NCBI RefSeq assembly: GCF_934643285.1
Contig: NZ_CAKUBT010000008.1
Coordinates: 1 to 64,000, forward strand
Direction of reading: 5' to 3'
Length of the DNA: 64,000 nucleotides
From: an uncultured Ellagibacter sp.
GTDB lineage: Bacteria; Actinomycetota; Coriobacteriia; Coriobacteriales; Eggerthellaceae
Shown in pieces: positions 41,830-50,532 of the stretch (position 1 is its first letter; the number at the start of each line of letters is the position of its first letter). The translations under genes were made by a program, and so were the position numbers. The notes below the pieces were generated by a model. The model saw nothing but the letters and a program-made list of their open reading frames with translations, was not told the DNA's origin and did no database searches.

Positions 41830-42140
41830 TACAAAAACGACGATAGTTTTCAAATATAGTATGGCTACTAATTAAAATATTCCCCAAAATCTAGCAAAGT
41901 GGGGAATATCTCTGCGCATTCCGTTAATTGAGGCGACGAAGTGAGGGAATGCGCCGCGAGACTATCTCTTGTTTTGCAAATTATCGTCATTCTTGTACAG
42001 CTAGAGTCCTAATTAATTGAACGGCAGAGCGCTGACCTGCGGTTTTTAATTATAAAGGAGTCTAACAAATACGATTTATCGCGTTCCCACCTAAGAAGGC
42101 GAGCTTTAGTTGTGCATATTGCGTGCGCGGTGTTCTCGTG
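41830..42140. other. AT-rich gene-free island upstream of the MarR operator
   Basis: Together with the previous entry this makes a gap of 487 bases without a gene. The stretch is much richer in A+T than the neighbours and holds an ATATTCCCC/GGGGAATAT hairpin (about 41877-41909), followed by TTTTAATTAG on the minus strand, and an orphan AAAGGAG at about 42055 with no start codon after it. No credible ORF is seen. Confidence 0.45.
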
Positions 42141-42185
42141 AGTCCGATTTCGTACTACAGTACAATAATAGTACGAAATCGGACT
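42141..42185 (+). promoter_or_regulatory. Perfect operator palindrome over the marR-MATE promoter
   Basis: Arms AGTCCGATTTCGTACT (42141-42156) and AGTACGAAATCGGACT (42170-42185) are exact complements around 13 bases. The spacer contains TACAAT (42161-42166), a fair -10. The palindrome ends 11 bases before the MarR start, the usual place for autoregulation. Confidence 0.8.
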
Positions 42186-42196
42186 AAAGGGCAAGG

Positions 42197-42991
42197 ATGA
42201 GCAAAGGGAATTCGACGCTCGACATAAACGCGATGGGCAACTCAAACGCGGCAAGCTCGGCGGACACGACCGCGCCAGGCGAAGCGAGGTTGGCAAGTGC
42301 AAGCCCGCTGAGCGACTCGAGCCCGATGGGCGCTTCGAGCCCGCTGGGCACTTCTATCCCAGGTAATATCGCGCGTGCCTACGAGGCGTTCGGCAGTTTT
42401 TGGCGCGAGCAGAACCAGCTCTATCGCGACGTTGCGACGTCGTTCGGAATCTCCGAGAGCGCGTTCAGTATCCTGTACGCCATTTTCCTTGCGGGCGAAA
42501 AGGGCATCTCGCAGCGGGATATCTGCGTGCAGATGTGTATCGGCAAGCAAACGGTGAACAGCTCCATTCACAAGCTCGAGCGCGAGGGAGTGGTTGAGCT
42601 CAAGAGCGGTCCGGGCCGTCGCGGTCTGCTCGCGCATCTGACTCCGGTGGGCCTTGAGCTCGCCGAGCGCACAATCGTCCCTATGGTCGAGGCGGAACTT
42701 GCGGCGCTGAGGGAATTCGACGACAGGGAACTCGAACTGTCGCTTCTCCTCGGACGGCGCTACACCGATGCTCTGCGCTCGCATTTCGCGGATATCCCTG
42801 GGGTGCGCCTGACCTCGCAAAACAGCAAGACCGCGCTTCTGGATGGCGAAGCTGCGCCCCGAGGGGTCAAGGCTGTAGCGCAAGGCGACGCTTCCGCATC
42901 TCGAAACGACGGAGCTGCCAAGCGCGGCGGGGAGGGCGAGGCTGCGCCCTCGGGCGGGTGTCTTTCCACTCCGAATAAAAAGGTACGATAA
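42197..42991 (+). CDS. MarR family regulator
   Basis: 264 residues, against about 150 in most MarR proteins. The winged helix lies at about 75-165 (SILYAIFLAGEKGISQRDICVQMCIGKQTVNSSIHKLEREGVVEL). About 55 Ser/Ala-rich residues precede it and about 60 low-complexity residues follow; these could be disordered. AAAGGG precedes ATG 42197. It starts a two-gene unit with a MATE pump 3 bases downstream and probably binds the palindrome at 42141-42185. Confidence 0.88.
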   Translation: MSKGNSTLDINAMGNSNAASSADTTAPGEARLASASPLSDSSPMGASSPLGTSIPGNIARAYEAFGSFWREQNQLYRDVATSFGISESAFSILYAIFLAGEKGISQRDICVQMCIGKQTVNSSIHKLEREGVVELKSGPGRRGLLAHLTPVGLELAERTIVPMVEAELAALREFDDRELELSLLLGRRYTDALRSHFADIPGVRLTSQNSKTALLDGEAAPRGVKAVAQGDASASRNDGAAKRGGEGEAAPSGGCLSTPNKKVR

Positions 42992-42994
42992 GCC

Positions 42995-44326
42995 ATGGCC
43001 ATCCAGATATCCGACCATTTCACGCTTGGGCGGCTCGCACGCTTCACCGCCCCCACCTGCGCCATGATGCTCTTCACCTCGATCTATGGCGTGATCGACG
43101 GCCTGTTCGTGTCGAACTTCGTCGGCAAGGAATCCTTCGCTGCCTTAAACCTTGTCTATCCGCTGTTCATGATGCTCGGCGCGCTCGGGTACATGTTCGG
43201 CACGGGAGGCACGGCGCTCGTCGCCAAAACGATGGGGGAGGGCGATGACAAGCGCGCCCGCGGGCTGTTCTCGCTTATCGTGTACGCGACGCTCATCGTG
43301 GGCATCGCGTGCGGGATTGTGGTGTTCCTGGCCGTAGGGTCTGTCGCTGGTGCATTAGGTGCCGAAGGATCGCTGCTTGAGGAATGCGTCGTGTACGGCA
43401 GCATCCTGGCGTTCTCGCTTCCTTTCTTCATGTTGCAGGAAACTTTCCAGAGCCTGTTGACCGCTGCGGGCAAGCCCAAGGTGGGGCTTTGCGTCATGGT
43501 GGTTGCCGGCGTTGCCAACATCGCGCTCGACGCCCTGTTCATCATCGTGTTCCAGTGGGGCCTGGCGGGTGCTGCCCTGGCGACGGCGATAAGCGAGGTC
43601 CTTGGCGGTGCGATCCCGTTCCTCTATTTCGTGCGGCCGAACTCGAGCACGCTGCGCCTGGGTCGTCCGCTTATCGACGTGCGGGCTTTGGGGCGCGTCT
43701 GCGTGAACGGCTCGTCGGAGCTTGTCTCGAACCTTTCCATGTCGCTCGTGTCGATGGTCTACAACTTCCAGCTGATGGCCTACATCGGCCCTGATGGCGT
43801 CGCGATTTACGGCGTTATCCAATACGTTGCGTGGATCGCGGTGTCGCTTCTCATGGGCTTCACGGTCGGCTCCTCGCCCATCATCAGCTACCATTACGGC
43901 GCGAAGAACTCCGCCGAGCTCAAAGGCTTGTTCCGCACCTGTCTTGGCGTGATGGTGGCGGGGGGCGCGCTGATCACCGTACTCACGCACCTCTTCGCGC
44001 ACCCGCTTGCGGCGGTGTTCGTGGGATACGACCCCGCCCTGTGCGAGATGACCGTCTCTGCCCTCGGCGAGTATTCGCTCGCATTCATCTTCGTGGGCGT
44101 GAGCATTTTCGGCTCGGCGTTCTTCACGGCGCTCAACAACGGCCTCGTCTCGGCGCTCATATCGTTTTTGCGCACGCTCGTGTTCGAGTGCGCGGCAGTG
44201 ATGTTTTTGCCGGCGATCATCGGCGTCGACGGCATCTGGCTTTCCATCGTGGTCGCCGAGATCGCGTCGATGTTTCTTACCGGCGGCTTTCTCGTCGGCC
44301 TGCGCAAGCATTACGACTACGCCTAG
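42995..44326 (+). CDS. MATE family efflux transporter
   Basis: 443 residues with twelve predicted membrane helices. MATE pumps expel cationic drugs or metabolites with Na+ or H+. The DGLFVSNFVGKESFAALNLVYPLFMMLGALGYMFGTG region of helices 1-2 is family-typical, and the repeat in the second half (VGSSPIISYHYGAKN) is evident. Paired with the MarR regulator, which likely represses it until its ligand appears. Confidence 0.92.
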   Translation: MAIQISDHFTLGRLARFTAPTCAMMLFTSIYGVIDGLFVSNFVGKESFAALNLVYPLFMMLGALGYMFGTGGTALVAKTMGEGDDKRARGLFSLIVYATLIVGIACGIVVFLAVGSVAGALGAEGSLLEECVVYGSILAFSLPFFMLQETFQSLLTAAGKPKVGLCVMVVAGVANIALDALFIIVFQWGLAGAALATAISEVLGGAIPFLYFVRPNSSTLRLGRPLIDVRALGRVCVNGSSELVSNLSMSLVSMVYNFQLMAYIGPDGVAIYGVIQYVAWIAVSLLMGFTVGSSPIISYHYGAKNSAELKGLFRTCLGVMVAGGALITVLTHLFAHPLAAVFVGYDPALCEMTVSALGEYSLAFIFVGVSIFGSAFFTALNNGLVSALISFLRTLVFECAAVMFLPAIIGVDGIWLSIVVAEIASMFLTGGFLVGLRKHYDYA

Positions 44327-44511
44327 CGCCTGCCGCATCGTGACGGGCGCGTCTAACCTAGCGCCCGCCGCGTTGCGGAAGGCGCCCGTCCGCTTTCGCC
44401 CGTCGTGTCCTGCCCGCGCGCTTTGTGAGGATAATGCGGTGATGGGAGTGCTGTTGTATCATGGGGGCGAACAATGAGCGTCCGTTCGCGGGCGCCGCAA
44501 AAGGAGAACCT

Positions 44512-46068
44512 GTGGAACAAAAACCCTCATTTGACAAGCGCTTTGCGCTGCTTATCGACGCGGACAACGTGTCATCGAAGTACATCAAGCCCATTCTCGA
44601 CGAGCTTTCGAAATACGGCACCATCACCTACAAGCGCATTTACGGCGACTGGACGAGCACCCTGCACGCCAAGTGGAAAGATGCGCTGCTCGACAATTCC
44701 ATCACACCGATTCAGCAGTTCAGCTACACCGTCGGCAAGAACGCCACCGACTCGGCCATGATCATCGACGCGATGGACATCCTCTATACGAACTCGGTCG
44801 AGGGCTTCTGTCTCGTGTCGAGCGACAGCGATTTCACGCGCCTGGCGAGCCGTATCCGCGAGAGCGGCCTTACGGTGATCGGGATGGGCGAGAAGAAAAC
44901 GCCCACGCCGTTTCGCAAGGCATGCGACATCTTCACCACGCTTGAGCTGCTCATCGGCGAGGCGCGTCGCGACAAGGCCAACGGCTCCTCGTCGAGCCTG
45001 ACCATCGAGGAGGTCGAGCGCGCAGTCGTCGATATCATCACCGACAACCAGAACAACGGGAAGTCGACGGGCTTAGGCGAGGTGGGAAGCCGCCTGCTCA
45101 AGCGCTACCCCGACTTCGACGTGCGCTCGTTCGGCACGAACCTGCTCTCGAAGCTTCTCGGCGAGTTCAAGAGCGTCACTATTCGCAAGGACGGCTCGAA
45201 CGTGCGGGTCGAGCTTGCGGAAGGCGTCGAGCACGAGCGTGCGGCGGCTGAGAAGCCTTCTGATCCCGAGGGCGCTGGCGAGCAAGCGGGCGAGCAAACT
45301 GAAACTGCGAGCGCTTCTGAGGATTCGGAGAGCGAGGGAGGCGAGGATGCGTCCTCGCACAGCTCGAAGTCGCGCCGTCGCCGCAGCCGCCGTCGCAAAT
45401 CATCCAAGGTTTCTGGCGCTGACCAGGGTGAATCTGCCGACACGAAGACTGATGAGGCAGCCGATGGACGGCAGGAGGTAACCTCCGAGGCTGCTGAGTC
45501 GCAGGCGGTATCGACCGATCAGCAGGGCGAGTCCAGCGATTCGCCCGCAGGGGAGCAAGAGGCCGCCTCCGATGCGGCTGACGCCTCGCAGGCCGAAGAG
45601 GCAGGGACTCAGGATACGGCAGCTAATGAGGCTAAACCGGCTGAGAGCGATGGGGCGAGCAAGAAAAAGGCGTCCACCGCGCGAAAGAATAAGGCGGCTG
45701 CTGGAGATGACCGGGCTGACAAGGCGCAGGCTGCCGACGAGGCGAACCGCGCCGGCAAGGCTCAGGCTCAGACGGCAGGTGAGTCCGCTGAAGGCGGCAA
45801 GGCCCAGGCGCCCGCGAAGCGCCGCCGCAGCCGTTCGCGCAAGGCCTCTGCAACTCCTGCGACTCCCGACGATTTCATTCGCGCGGAAGTGGCCGAGGCG
45901 GGCAAGGACGGCATTGCCGTTGCCGAGCTCTCCAAACGCGTGCGCACGCGCTTCAAGTCCTTCAAGGTCCGTGAGCTCGGGTATCCGCATCTTGCTGGCT
46001 ATCTTGCCGACGTCGAGGGCGTGCGCGTGTACAAGCAGGGTCGCGAGAACTGGGTCGCGAAGGAGTAG
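44512..46068 (+). CDS. NYN-domain ribonuclease-like protein with OST-HTH (LOTUS) domains
   Basis: 518 residues. The NYN/PIN-like nuclease domain (about 8-150) keeps acidic metal ligands in LLIDADN, DSAMIIDAMD and SSDSDFTRL. An OST-HTH (LOTUS) domain follows (about 163-240), then about 190 residues of low-complexity Ala/Glu/Ser/Lys, and a second OST-HTH-like module at the C-terminus (about 450-518). The pairing of NYN with LOTUS suggests RNA cleavage guided by structured RNA; no substrate is known. GTG 44512 with AAGGAG 5 bases upstream is preferred over ATG 44461. Confidence 0.85.
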   Translation: MEQKPSFDKRFALLIDADNVSSKYIKPILDELSKYGTITYKRIYGDWTSTLHAKWKDALLDNSITPIQQFSYTVGKNATDSAMIIDAMDILYTNSVEGFCLVSSDSDFTRLASRIRESGLTVIGMGEKKTPTPFRKACDIFTTLELLIGEARRDKANGSSSSLTIEEVERAVVDIITDNQNNGKSTGLGEVGSRLLKRYPDFDVRSFGTNLLSKLLGEFKSVTIRKDGSNVRVELAEGVEHERAAAEKPSDPEGAGEQAGEQTETASASEDSESEGGEDASSHSSKSRRRRSRRRKSSKVSGADQGESADTKTDEAADGRQEVTSEAAESQAVSTDQQGESSDSPAGEQEAASDAADASQAEEAGTQDTAANEAKPAESDGASKKKASTARKNKAAAGDDRADKAQAADEANRAGKAQAQTAGESAEGGKAQAPAKRRRSRSRKASATPATPDDFIRAEVAEAGKDGIAVAELSKRVRTRFKSFKVRELGYPHLAGYLADVEGVRVYKQGRENWVAKE

Positions 46069-46188
46069 CGCGTTCCTCTGCGGAGGGGCGAAGTGTCCTT
46101 CAATCGGGAGTGGAACGCCCTTGACGGTGGGAGCGTACCCTCGACGGTGGGGCACGCGTCTTCCTCTGGGGCCGCCGGGGCTCGCCGC

Positions 46189-47052
46189 TTACTTCTCGCC
46201 GCCTGCTGCCAAATCGTGGCTCGCGACGAAGGCGGCCAGGTCGTCTTCCCAGGTGGGCATCTCGAACACGCCCGTCAGGCGCGCCATCATGTTGTCGAGC
46301 TCGATGCGGTAGCCGTGCTCGGGCTTGCTCGCTCCGCGCAGGTTGCCAATCGGTTCTCCCACCAGCTCGAAGGCGCGCTCGAAGAACTCGAAGCGGCTCG
46401 TCACGCCCGTGCAGGCGGCATGGAAGGTGCCGAACTCGTTGGACTCCATGACGGCCACGACGGCCTTGGCGAACGTATCGGCCGAGGTGGGGCACGCGAA
46501 CTGGTTCGCGGGCACGTACACGGTGCGACCCTCGCGGCTCGCCTTCAGCGCGCGAGGGAGGATGTCGTCAGGCTCGGCGGTGTAGACCCATGACGAGCGC
46601 ACGATGATGTGGCGGCGGTTGAGCTCGCACACGAACCGCTCGCCGGCGAGCTTCGACTTGCCGTAGACGTGCGGCGGGTCGGTCGGGTCGAACTCGTTGA
46701 AGGGATGCTCGGACATGGCGGGGAACAAATCGTCGGTTGACAGGTGCACAAGCGTCGCCCCCACCGAGGCGCTCGCGATGGCGAGGTTGCGCGCGCCGAG
46801 CGCGTTCACCTGATAGGCTCGGTCGGGGTTGGCCTCGGCCTCGGTACGGCTTGCAAGAGCGGCGCAGTTGATGACGAAAGAGGGCTTCTCCGACTCGGCG
46901 AAGGCGAGGCTTCGCTGCAGGTCGACGATATCAAGTTCCCTATCGGTCGTCACGACGCGATATCGATCGTGGTCGAGTCGCGCGTTGATCGTGCGGCCCA
47001 TGCGCCCGGCGGCGCCGGTGATCCATACGGTTGCCTGAGGCTCAACGCTCAT
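46189..47052 (-). CDS. Extended SDR, dTDP-4-dehydrorhamnose reductase-like
   Basis: 287 residues. VWITGAAGRMGRTI (about 9-22) is the NAD(P) fold, and YGKSKLAGE (about 124) carries the YxxxK of RmlD-type reductases. The family reduces the 4-keto sugar in the last step of dTDP-rhamnose synthesis, but no other rml gene is near, so the sugar is uncertain. It is divergent from thrS across about 200 bases. Confidence 0.8.
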   Translation of the reverse strand: MSVEPQATVWITGAAGRMGRTINARLDHDRYRVVTTDRELDIVDLQRSLAFAESEKPSFVINCAALASRTEAEANPDRAYQVNALGARNLAIASASVGATLVHLSTDDLFPAMSEHPFNEFDPTDPPHVYGKSKLAGERFVCELNRRHIIVRSSWVYTAEPDDILPRALKASREGRTVYVPANQFACPTSADTFAKAVVAVMESNEFGTFHAACTGVTSRFEFFERAFELVGEPIGNLRGASKPEHGYRIELDNMMARLTGVFEMPTWEDDLAAFVASHDLAAGGEK

Positions 47053-47250
47053 GGACGGATGCTCCTTCGTTGTGCGGTTCGTTTTCGTTTCGCCTTCCGA
47101 AACCGCACTATCTTAACGCAAGTTTCGTGCTTGCGGTTGCGCAAGCGTTTTCATCGCTTATTATGTTTGTTTGGCTTGTGTTTCGAATTGCGCAAGCGAG
47201 GAAATCAACGGTTCAGGCGGGATGGCCGCCTGGCATGGGGAAGGACTCTC

Positions 47251-49143
47251 ATGAATATTGCACTACCCGATGGCTCGGTAAAAGAGCTCGCTGCCGGCGC
47301 GACCGTCGCCGACGTTGCGGCTTCCATCGGCGCGGGCCTTGCGAAGGCTGCGCTGGCTGGCAAGGTCGATGGCACACTGGTCGACCTCACAGCAACCGTG
47401 ACGGATGGGGCAACCGTTGAGATCATCACCGCGAAAAGCCCCGAGGCGCTTCACATCATGCGCCACTCCTGCGCCCACATCATGGCGGAAGCCGTGCAGG
47501 AGCTCTATCCCGGCACGCAGATCGCCTTCGGCCCTGCGACCGACGATGGCTACTTCTACGATTTTGAGCTTCCTAACAATATCTCCTCCGACGACTTCGG
47601 CGCCATCGAGAAGAAGATGGCCGAAATCGTCAAGGCCGACGAACCCTTCGTGCGCGAGGTCGTGAGCATCGACGAGGCGAAGAAGATCTTCGCTGACCAG
47701 CGCTTCAAGTTGGAACACATCGACGACTTGACCGACCAGGAAATCTCGATCTACCGCCACGGGTCCTTTGTCGATTTGTGCGCCGGCCCGCACGTCCCCT
47801 CCGCCGGCAAAATCGGCGCCTTCAAGATGATGAAGCTCGCCGGTGCCTATTGGCGCGGCGACGCGACGCGCGAGCAGCTGCAGCGCCTCTATGGCACGGC
47901 CTTCTTCAAGAAGTCGGAGCTCGAGGAGTACCTGCACAACCTCGAAGAGGCCGAGAAGCGCGACCATCGCCGCATCGGCCGCGAGATGGACATCTTCATG
48001 ATGCGCGACGAGGCGCCTGGCTTCCCGTTCTTCCTGCCCAACGGCATGATCTTGAAGAACACGTTGCTCGACTACTGGCGCGAGATTCACAAGAAGGCCG
48101 GCTACGTGGAAATCTCCACGCCGATGATCATGAACAAGCAGCTGTGGCAGACGTCGGGCCACTGGGACCACTACAAGGACAACATGTACTCGACGGTCAT
48201 CGACGAAGAAGAGTACTGCGTGAAGCCGATGAACTGCCCGGGCGGCGTGCTCGTGTACGCGTCCAAGCCGCATAGCTATCGCGACCTGCCTATTCGTGCG
48301 GGTGAGATCGGACTGGTGCACCGCCACGAGATGAAGGGCGCGCTGCACGGCCTGTTCCGCGTGCGCTGCTTCAATCAGGACGATGCGCACCTGTTCGTGC
48401 GTCCCGACCAGCTGACCGAGGAAATCGTGGGCGTCGTCAAGCTCATCGACTCGGTCTACCAGCAGTTCGGGTTCACCTACCACGTCGAGCTTTCCACGCG
48501 CCCCGAGGATTCGATGGGCTCTGACGAGGATTGGGCCGCAGCCGAGGCCGGCCTTAAGACCGCGCTTGAAGAGCTCGGTATGGAATACGAGGTCAACGAG
48601 GGCGACGGCGCCTTCTACGGCCCCAAGATCGACTTCCACCTGAACGACTCGCTCGGACGCACCTGGCAGTGCGGCACCGTGCAGCTCGACTTCCAGATGC
48701 CGCAGAACTTCGATCTGGAATACACCGACGCGGACGGCTCGAAGAAGCGCCCGGTCATGCTCCATCGCGTGTGCTACGGCTCGGTCGAGCGCTTCATCGG
48801 CATCCTGATCGAGCATTATGCGGGCAAGTTCCCCGTGTGGCTCGCGCCGATGCAGGTGAAGGTGCTTCCCGTTTCCGAGAAGAGCCGCGATTACGCGCAC
48901 AAGGTCGCCGACGCGATCGAGGCAGCCGGCATCCGCGTCGTGGTGGACAACCGCGACGAGAAGATTGGCTACAAGATCCGCGAGGCGCGCTCCATCGACC
49001 GCGTGCCCTATATGGTGATCGTGGGTGAGAAGGAGGCCGAGGAGGGCACCATCTCCGTGCGCGACCGCACGAACGAGACGCACCCCTCCACGATCGAGGA
49101 CTTCTGCGCGAAGGTGTGCGAGGAGATTCGCACGCGCGCATAA
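47251..49143 (+). CDS. thrS: Threonyl-tRNA synthetase
   Basis: 630 residues. Domains in order: TGS (1-60), the editing/SAD domain with HIMRHSCAHIMAEAV (about 70-84) and the zinc-site His/Cys (DLCAGPHVPS, about 173-182), the class II catalytic core with motif 2 VHRHEMKGALHGLFRVR and the motif-3 arginine segment (VCYGSVERFIG), and an anticodon-binding domain from about 530. Cys (about 330) in MNCPGG with two His completes the zinc site. AAGGA precedes ATG 47251; no T-box is visible upstream. tRNA-Thr TGT is at 38638. Confidence 0.97.
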   Translation: MNIALPDGSVKELAAGATVADVAASIGAGLAKAALAGKVDGTLVDLTATVTDGATVEIITAKSPEALHIMRHSCAHIMAEAVQELYPGTQIAFGPATDDGYFYDFELPNNISSDDFGAIEKKMAEIVKADEPFVREVVSIDEAKKIFADQRFKLEHIDDLTDQEISIYRHGSFVDLCAGPHVPSAGKIGAFKMMKLAGAYWRGDATREQLQRLYGTAFFKKSELEEYLHNLEEAEKRDHRRIGREMDIFMMRDEAPGFPFFLPNGMILKNTLLDYWREIHKKAGYVEISTPMIMNKQLWQTSGHWDHYKDNMYSTVIDEEEYCVKPMNCPGGVLVYASKPHSYRDLPIRAGEIGLVHRHEMKGALHGLFRVRCFNQDDAHLFVRPDQLTEEIVGVVKLIDSVYQQFGFTYHVELSTRPEDSMGSDEDWAAAEAGLKTALEELGMEYEVNEGDGAFYGPKIDFHLNDSLGRTWQCGTVQLDFQMPQNFDLEYTDADGSKKRPVMLHRVCYGSVERFIGILIEHYAGKFPVWLAPMQVKVLPVSEKSRDYAHKVADAIEAAGIRVVVDNRDEKIGYKIREARSIDRVPYMVIVGEKEAEEGTISVRDRTNETHPSTIEDFCAKVCEEIRTRA

Positions 49144-49174
49144 ACCTCGTGTGGCCTGGTGTGATTGGCTGTTG

Positions 49175-49211
49175 CGGCGGGCTGTCCTGCGATGGGCGCC
49201 CGCCGTTTTTG
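49175..49211 (+). terminator. Intrinsic terminator after thrS
   Basis: Stem CGGCGGGC/GCCCGCCG, then TTTTTG. Confidence 0.7.
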
Positions 49212-49236
49212 TTGATTTCGGTTGGAGGATGGGAAG

Positions 49237-50091
49237 ATGCGCACGGCGGCATGTCGTTTGCACAAGGGGTTTTCACTTGAGAAGCGGATGGAAGGCGCGA
49301 AGGCAGCGCTCGAGTTCGAGCCGTCCGCTCGCCGGGGGGCGTGGCGCCTTTGGGCACCTGAAGGGGACGTGCGCCCAGATGACGAGGCGTTTTCCCGCGT
49401 CGTGCTCGATTTGGGGTGCGGCAAGGGCGAGTACACGGTGGCGCGTGCCGAGGCCGATCCTGAGACGCTTTTCGTGGGCATCGACGTCGACCCCATCTGC
49501 GTGATGCGCTCGGCCGAGGCGGCATGCGAGGCGGGCGCGGGAAACGTCGTCTTCCTGCACGATGAGGACCCTGACGTTCTCGAGCTGTTCGACGAGGGGG
49601 AGCTAGCAAGTATCCTCATCAACTTCCCGACGCCGTTTCCCAAGAAGAAGCGCGCGCCCCGTCGTCTGACCTATCTCGATCGCCTGATGAAGTACCGCCG
49701 CGTGCTTGAGGAAGGCGGCACCGTGCGCATGCGCACCGACTCCACCCCGTTTCGCGATTTCTCCTTGACGCAGCTTGAGCTGGCAGGCTACAAGATCGAG
49801 TGGGAAACCGACGACGTGCGAGGGATGTTTCCTGATGAGCCGTGGAGCGGCTACGAGCGCAAGCTCGTGGCGAAAGGCGCGCCGGTCGTGGGCTTTTGCG
49901 CGGTGCCGGGGCCTGCCCCCGAGCATGTGGAGCAAACCGCGCCGCTCTCGCTTGTGAGCTATCTTCCCGAGGATTTGGAGAACCTCGACTACATCCCCTT
50001 CGGCATGCAGGGCTCGATCGACAACATCGTCGGCTACAACGCGAACCGTCGCAAGAAGGGGCTGCCCGACTGGCGCCCGCCTGTTGTCTAG
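49237..50091 (+). CDS. trmB: tRNA (guanine-46-N7)-methyltransferase
   Basis: 284 residues. It makes m7G46 in tRNA variable loops. VVLDLGCGKGEYTVARA (about 55-71) is the SAM site and INFPTPFPKKKR (about 130) is the catalytic loop, usually NFPDPWPKKRH. The middle Asp is Thr here, a notable change. A C-terminal extension of about 60 residues goes beyond the family. The last residues, DWRPPVV, are repeated in sequence just after the stop. ATG 49237 has GGAGG 8 bases upstream. Confidence 0.87.
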   Translation: MRTAACRLHKGFSLEKRMEGAKAALEFEPSARRGAWRLWAPEGDVRPDDEAFSRVVLDLGCGKGEYTVARAEADPETLFVGIDVDPICVMRSAEAACEAGAGNVVFLHDEDPDVLELFDEGELASILINFPTPFPKKKRAPRRLTYLDRLMKYRRVLEEGGTVRMRTDSTPFRDFSLTQLELAGYKIEWETDDVRGMFPDEPWSGYERKLVAKGAPVVGFCAVPGPAPEHVEQTAPLSLVSYLPEDLENLDYIPFGMQGSIDNIVGYNANRRKKGLPDWRPPVV

Positions 50092-50110
50092 CGGGGCTAG
50101 CGTCCTGCGC

Positions 50111-50134
50111 GATTGGCGCCCGCCCGTCGTTTAG
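50111..50134 (+). repeat. Second copy of the trmB 3' end
   Basis: The 24 bases repeat 50068-50091 with four differences, all at third codon positions, so both read DWRPPVV-stop. The copy is outside any ORF that I can support. Confidence 0.75.
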
Positions 50135-50217
50135 CCAAGTTGGTAGAATTGCCCGTCCCGCCCGTGCGCGGCAGATGATAGCATGGGGAAACGACACCGG
50201 TTGGGAAGGGGCGTTTC

Positions 50218-50532
50218 GTGAGCAGTCCATCAATGCGGGGCTATTGCGACAAAATGCGGCAGGCGAACAAGGAGGCGCGGGCGACGGTTATCGCGCTGGC
50301 CTGCATTATCATCGTGTGGCTTGTCGGCGGCTTCGGGCTTGCCGGAACGGATATCGAGGTGTTCCACACGCCGCTTTGGATCATCGGCGGGTGTGTGGCG
50401 CCATGGATCGCCGCGATCGTCGCCGCGGTCGTGCTGAGCCGTCGCGTCTTCGTCGATTTCGACTTGGACGACGATTCGGTTAATGCCTCCACCTCCGATG
50501 GGGCATGCGAGGAGGGTGCGCGCCATGAGTAA
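50218..50532 (+). CDS. Small two-helix membrane protein, YhdT/DUF997-like
   Basis: 104 residues with two membrane helices (about 26-47, 57-78) and an acidic end. In E. coli the DUF997 protein YhdT precedes panF; the same order is seen here, and its stop overlaps the symporter start by 8 bases. It likely assists that transporter. GTG 50218 has AAGGGG upstream. Confidence 0.75.
   Translation: MSSPSMRGYCDKMRQANKEARATVIALACIIIVWLVGGFGLAGTDIEVFHTPLWIIGGCVAPWIAAIVAAVVLSRRVFVDFDLDDDSVNASTSDGACEEGARHE

Noticed and set aside
46130..46155. Short direct repeat CCCTYGACGGTGGG before the SDR gene
   Set aside because: Two copies of 13-14 bases in a GC-rich gap; too short and isolated to mean more than chance or slippage.
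47053..47250. T-box riboswitch upstream of thrS
   Set aside because: I looked for a specifier loop, the conserved TGGNACC bulge and a terminator/antiterminator pair and saw none.
50136..50160. Possible tRNA fragment after trmB (GTTTAGCCAAGTTGGTAGAATTGCCC)
   Set aside because: The string recalls a D-arm, but no anticodon stem, T-arm or acceptor partner follows.
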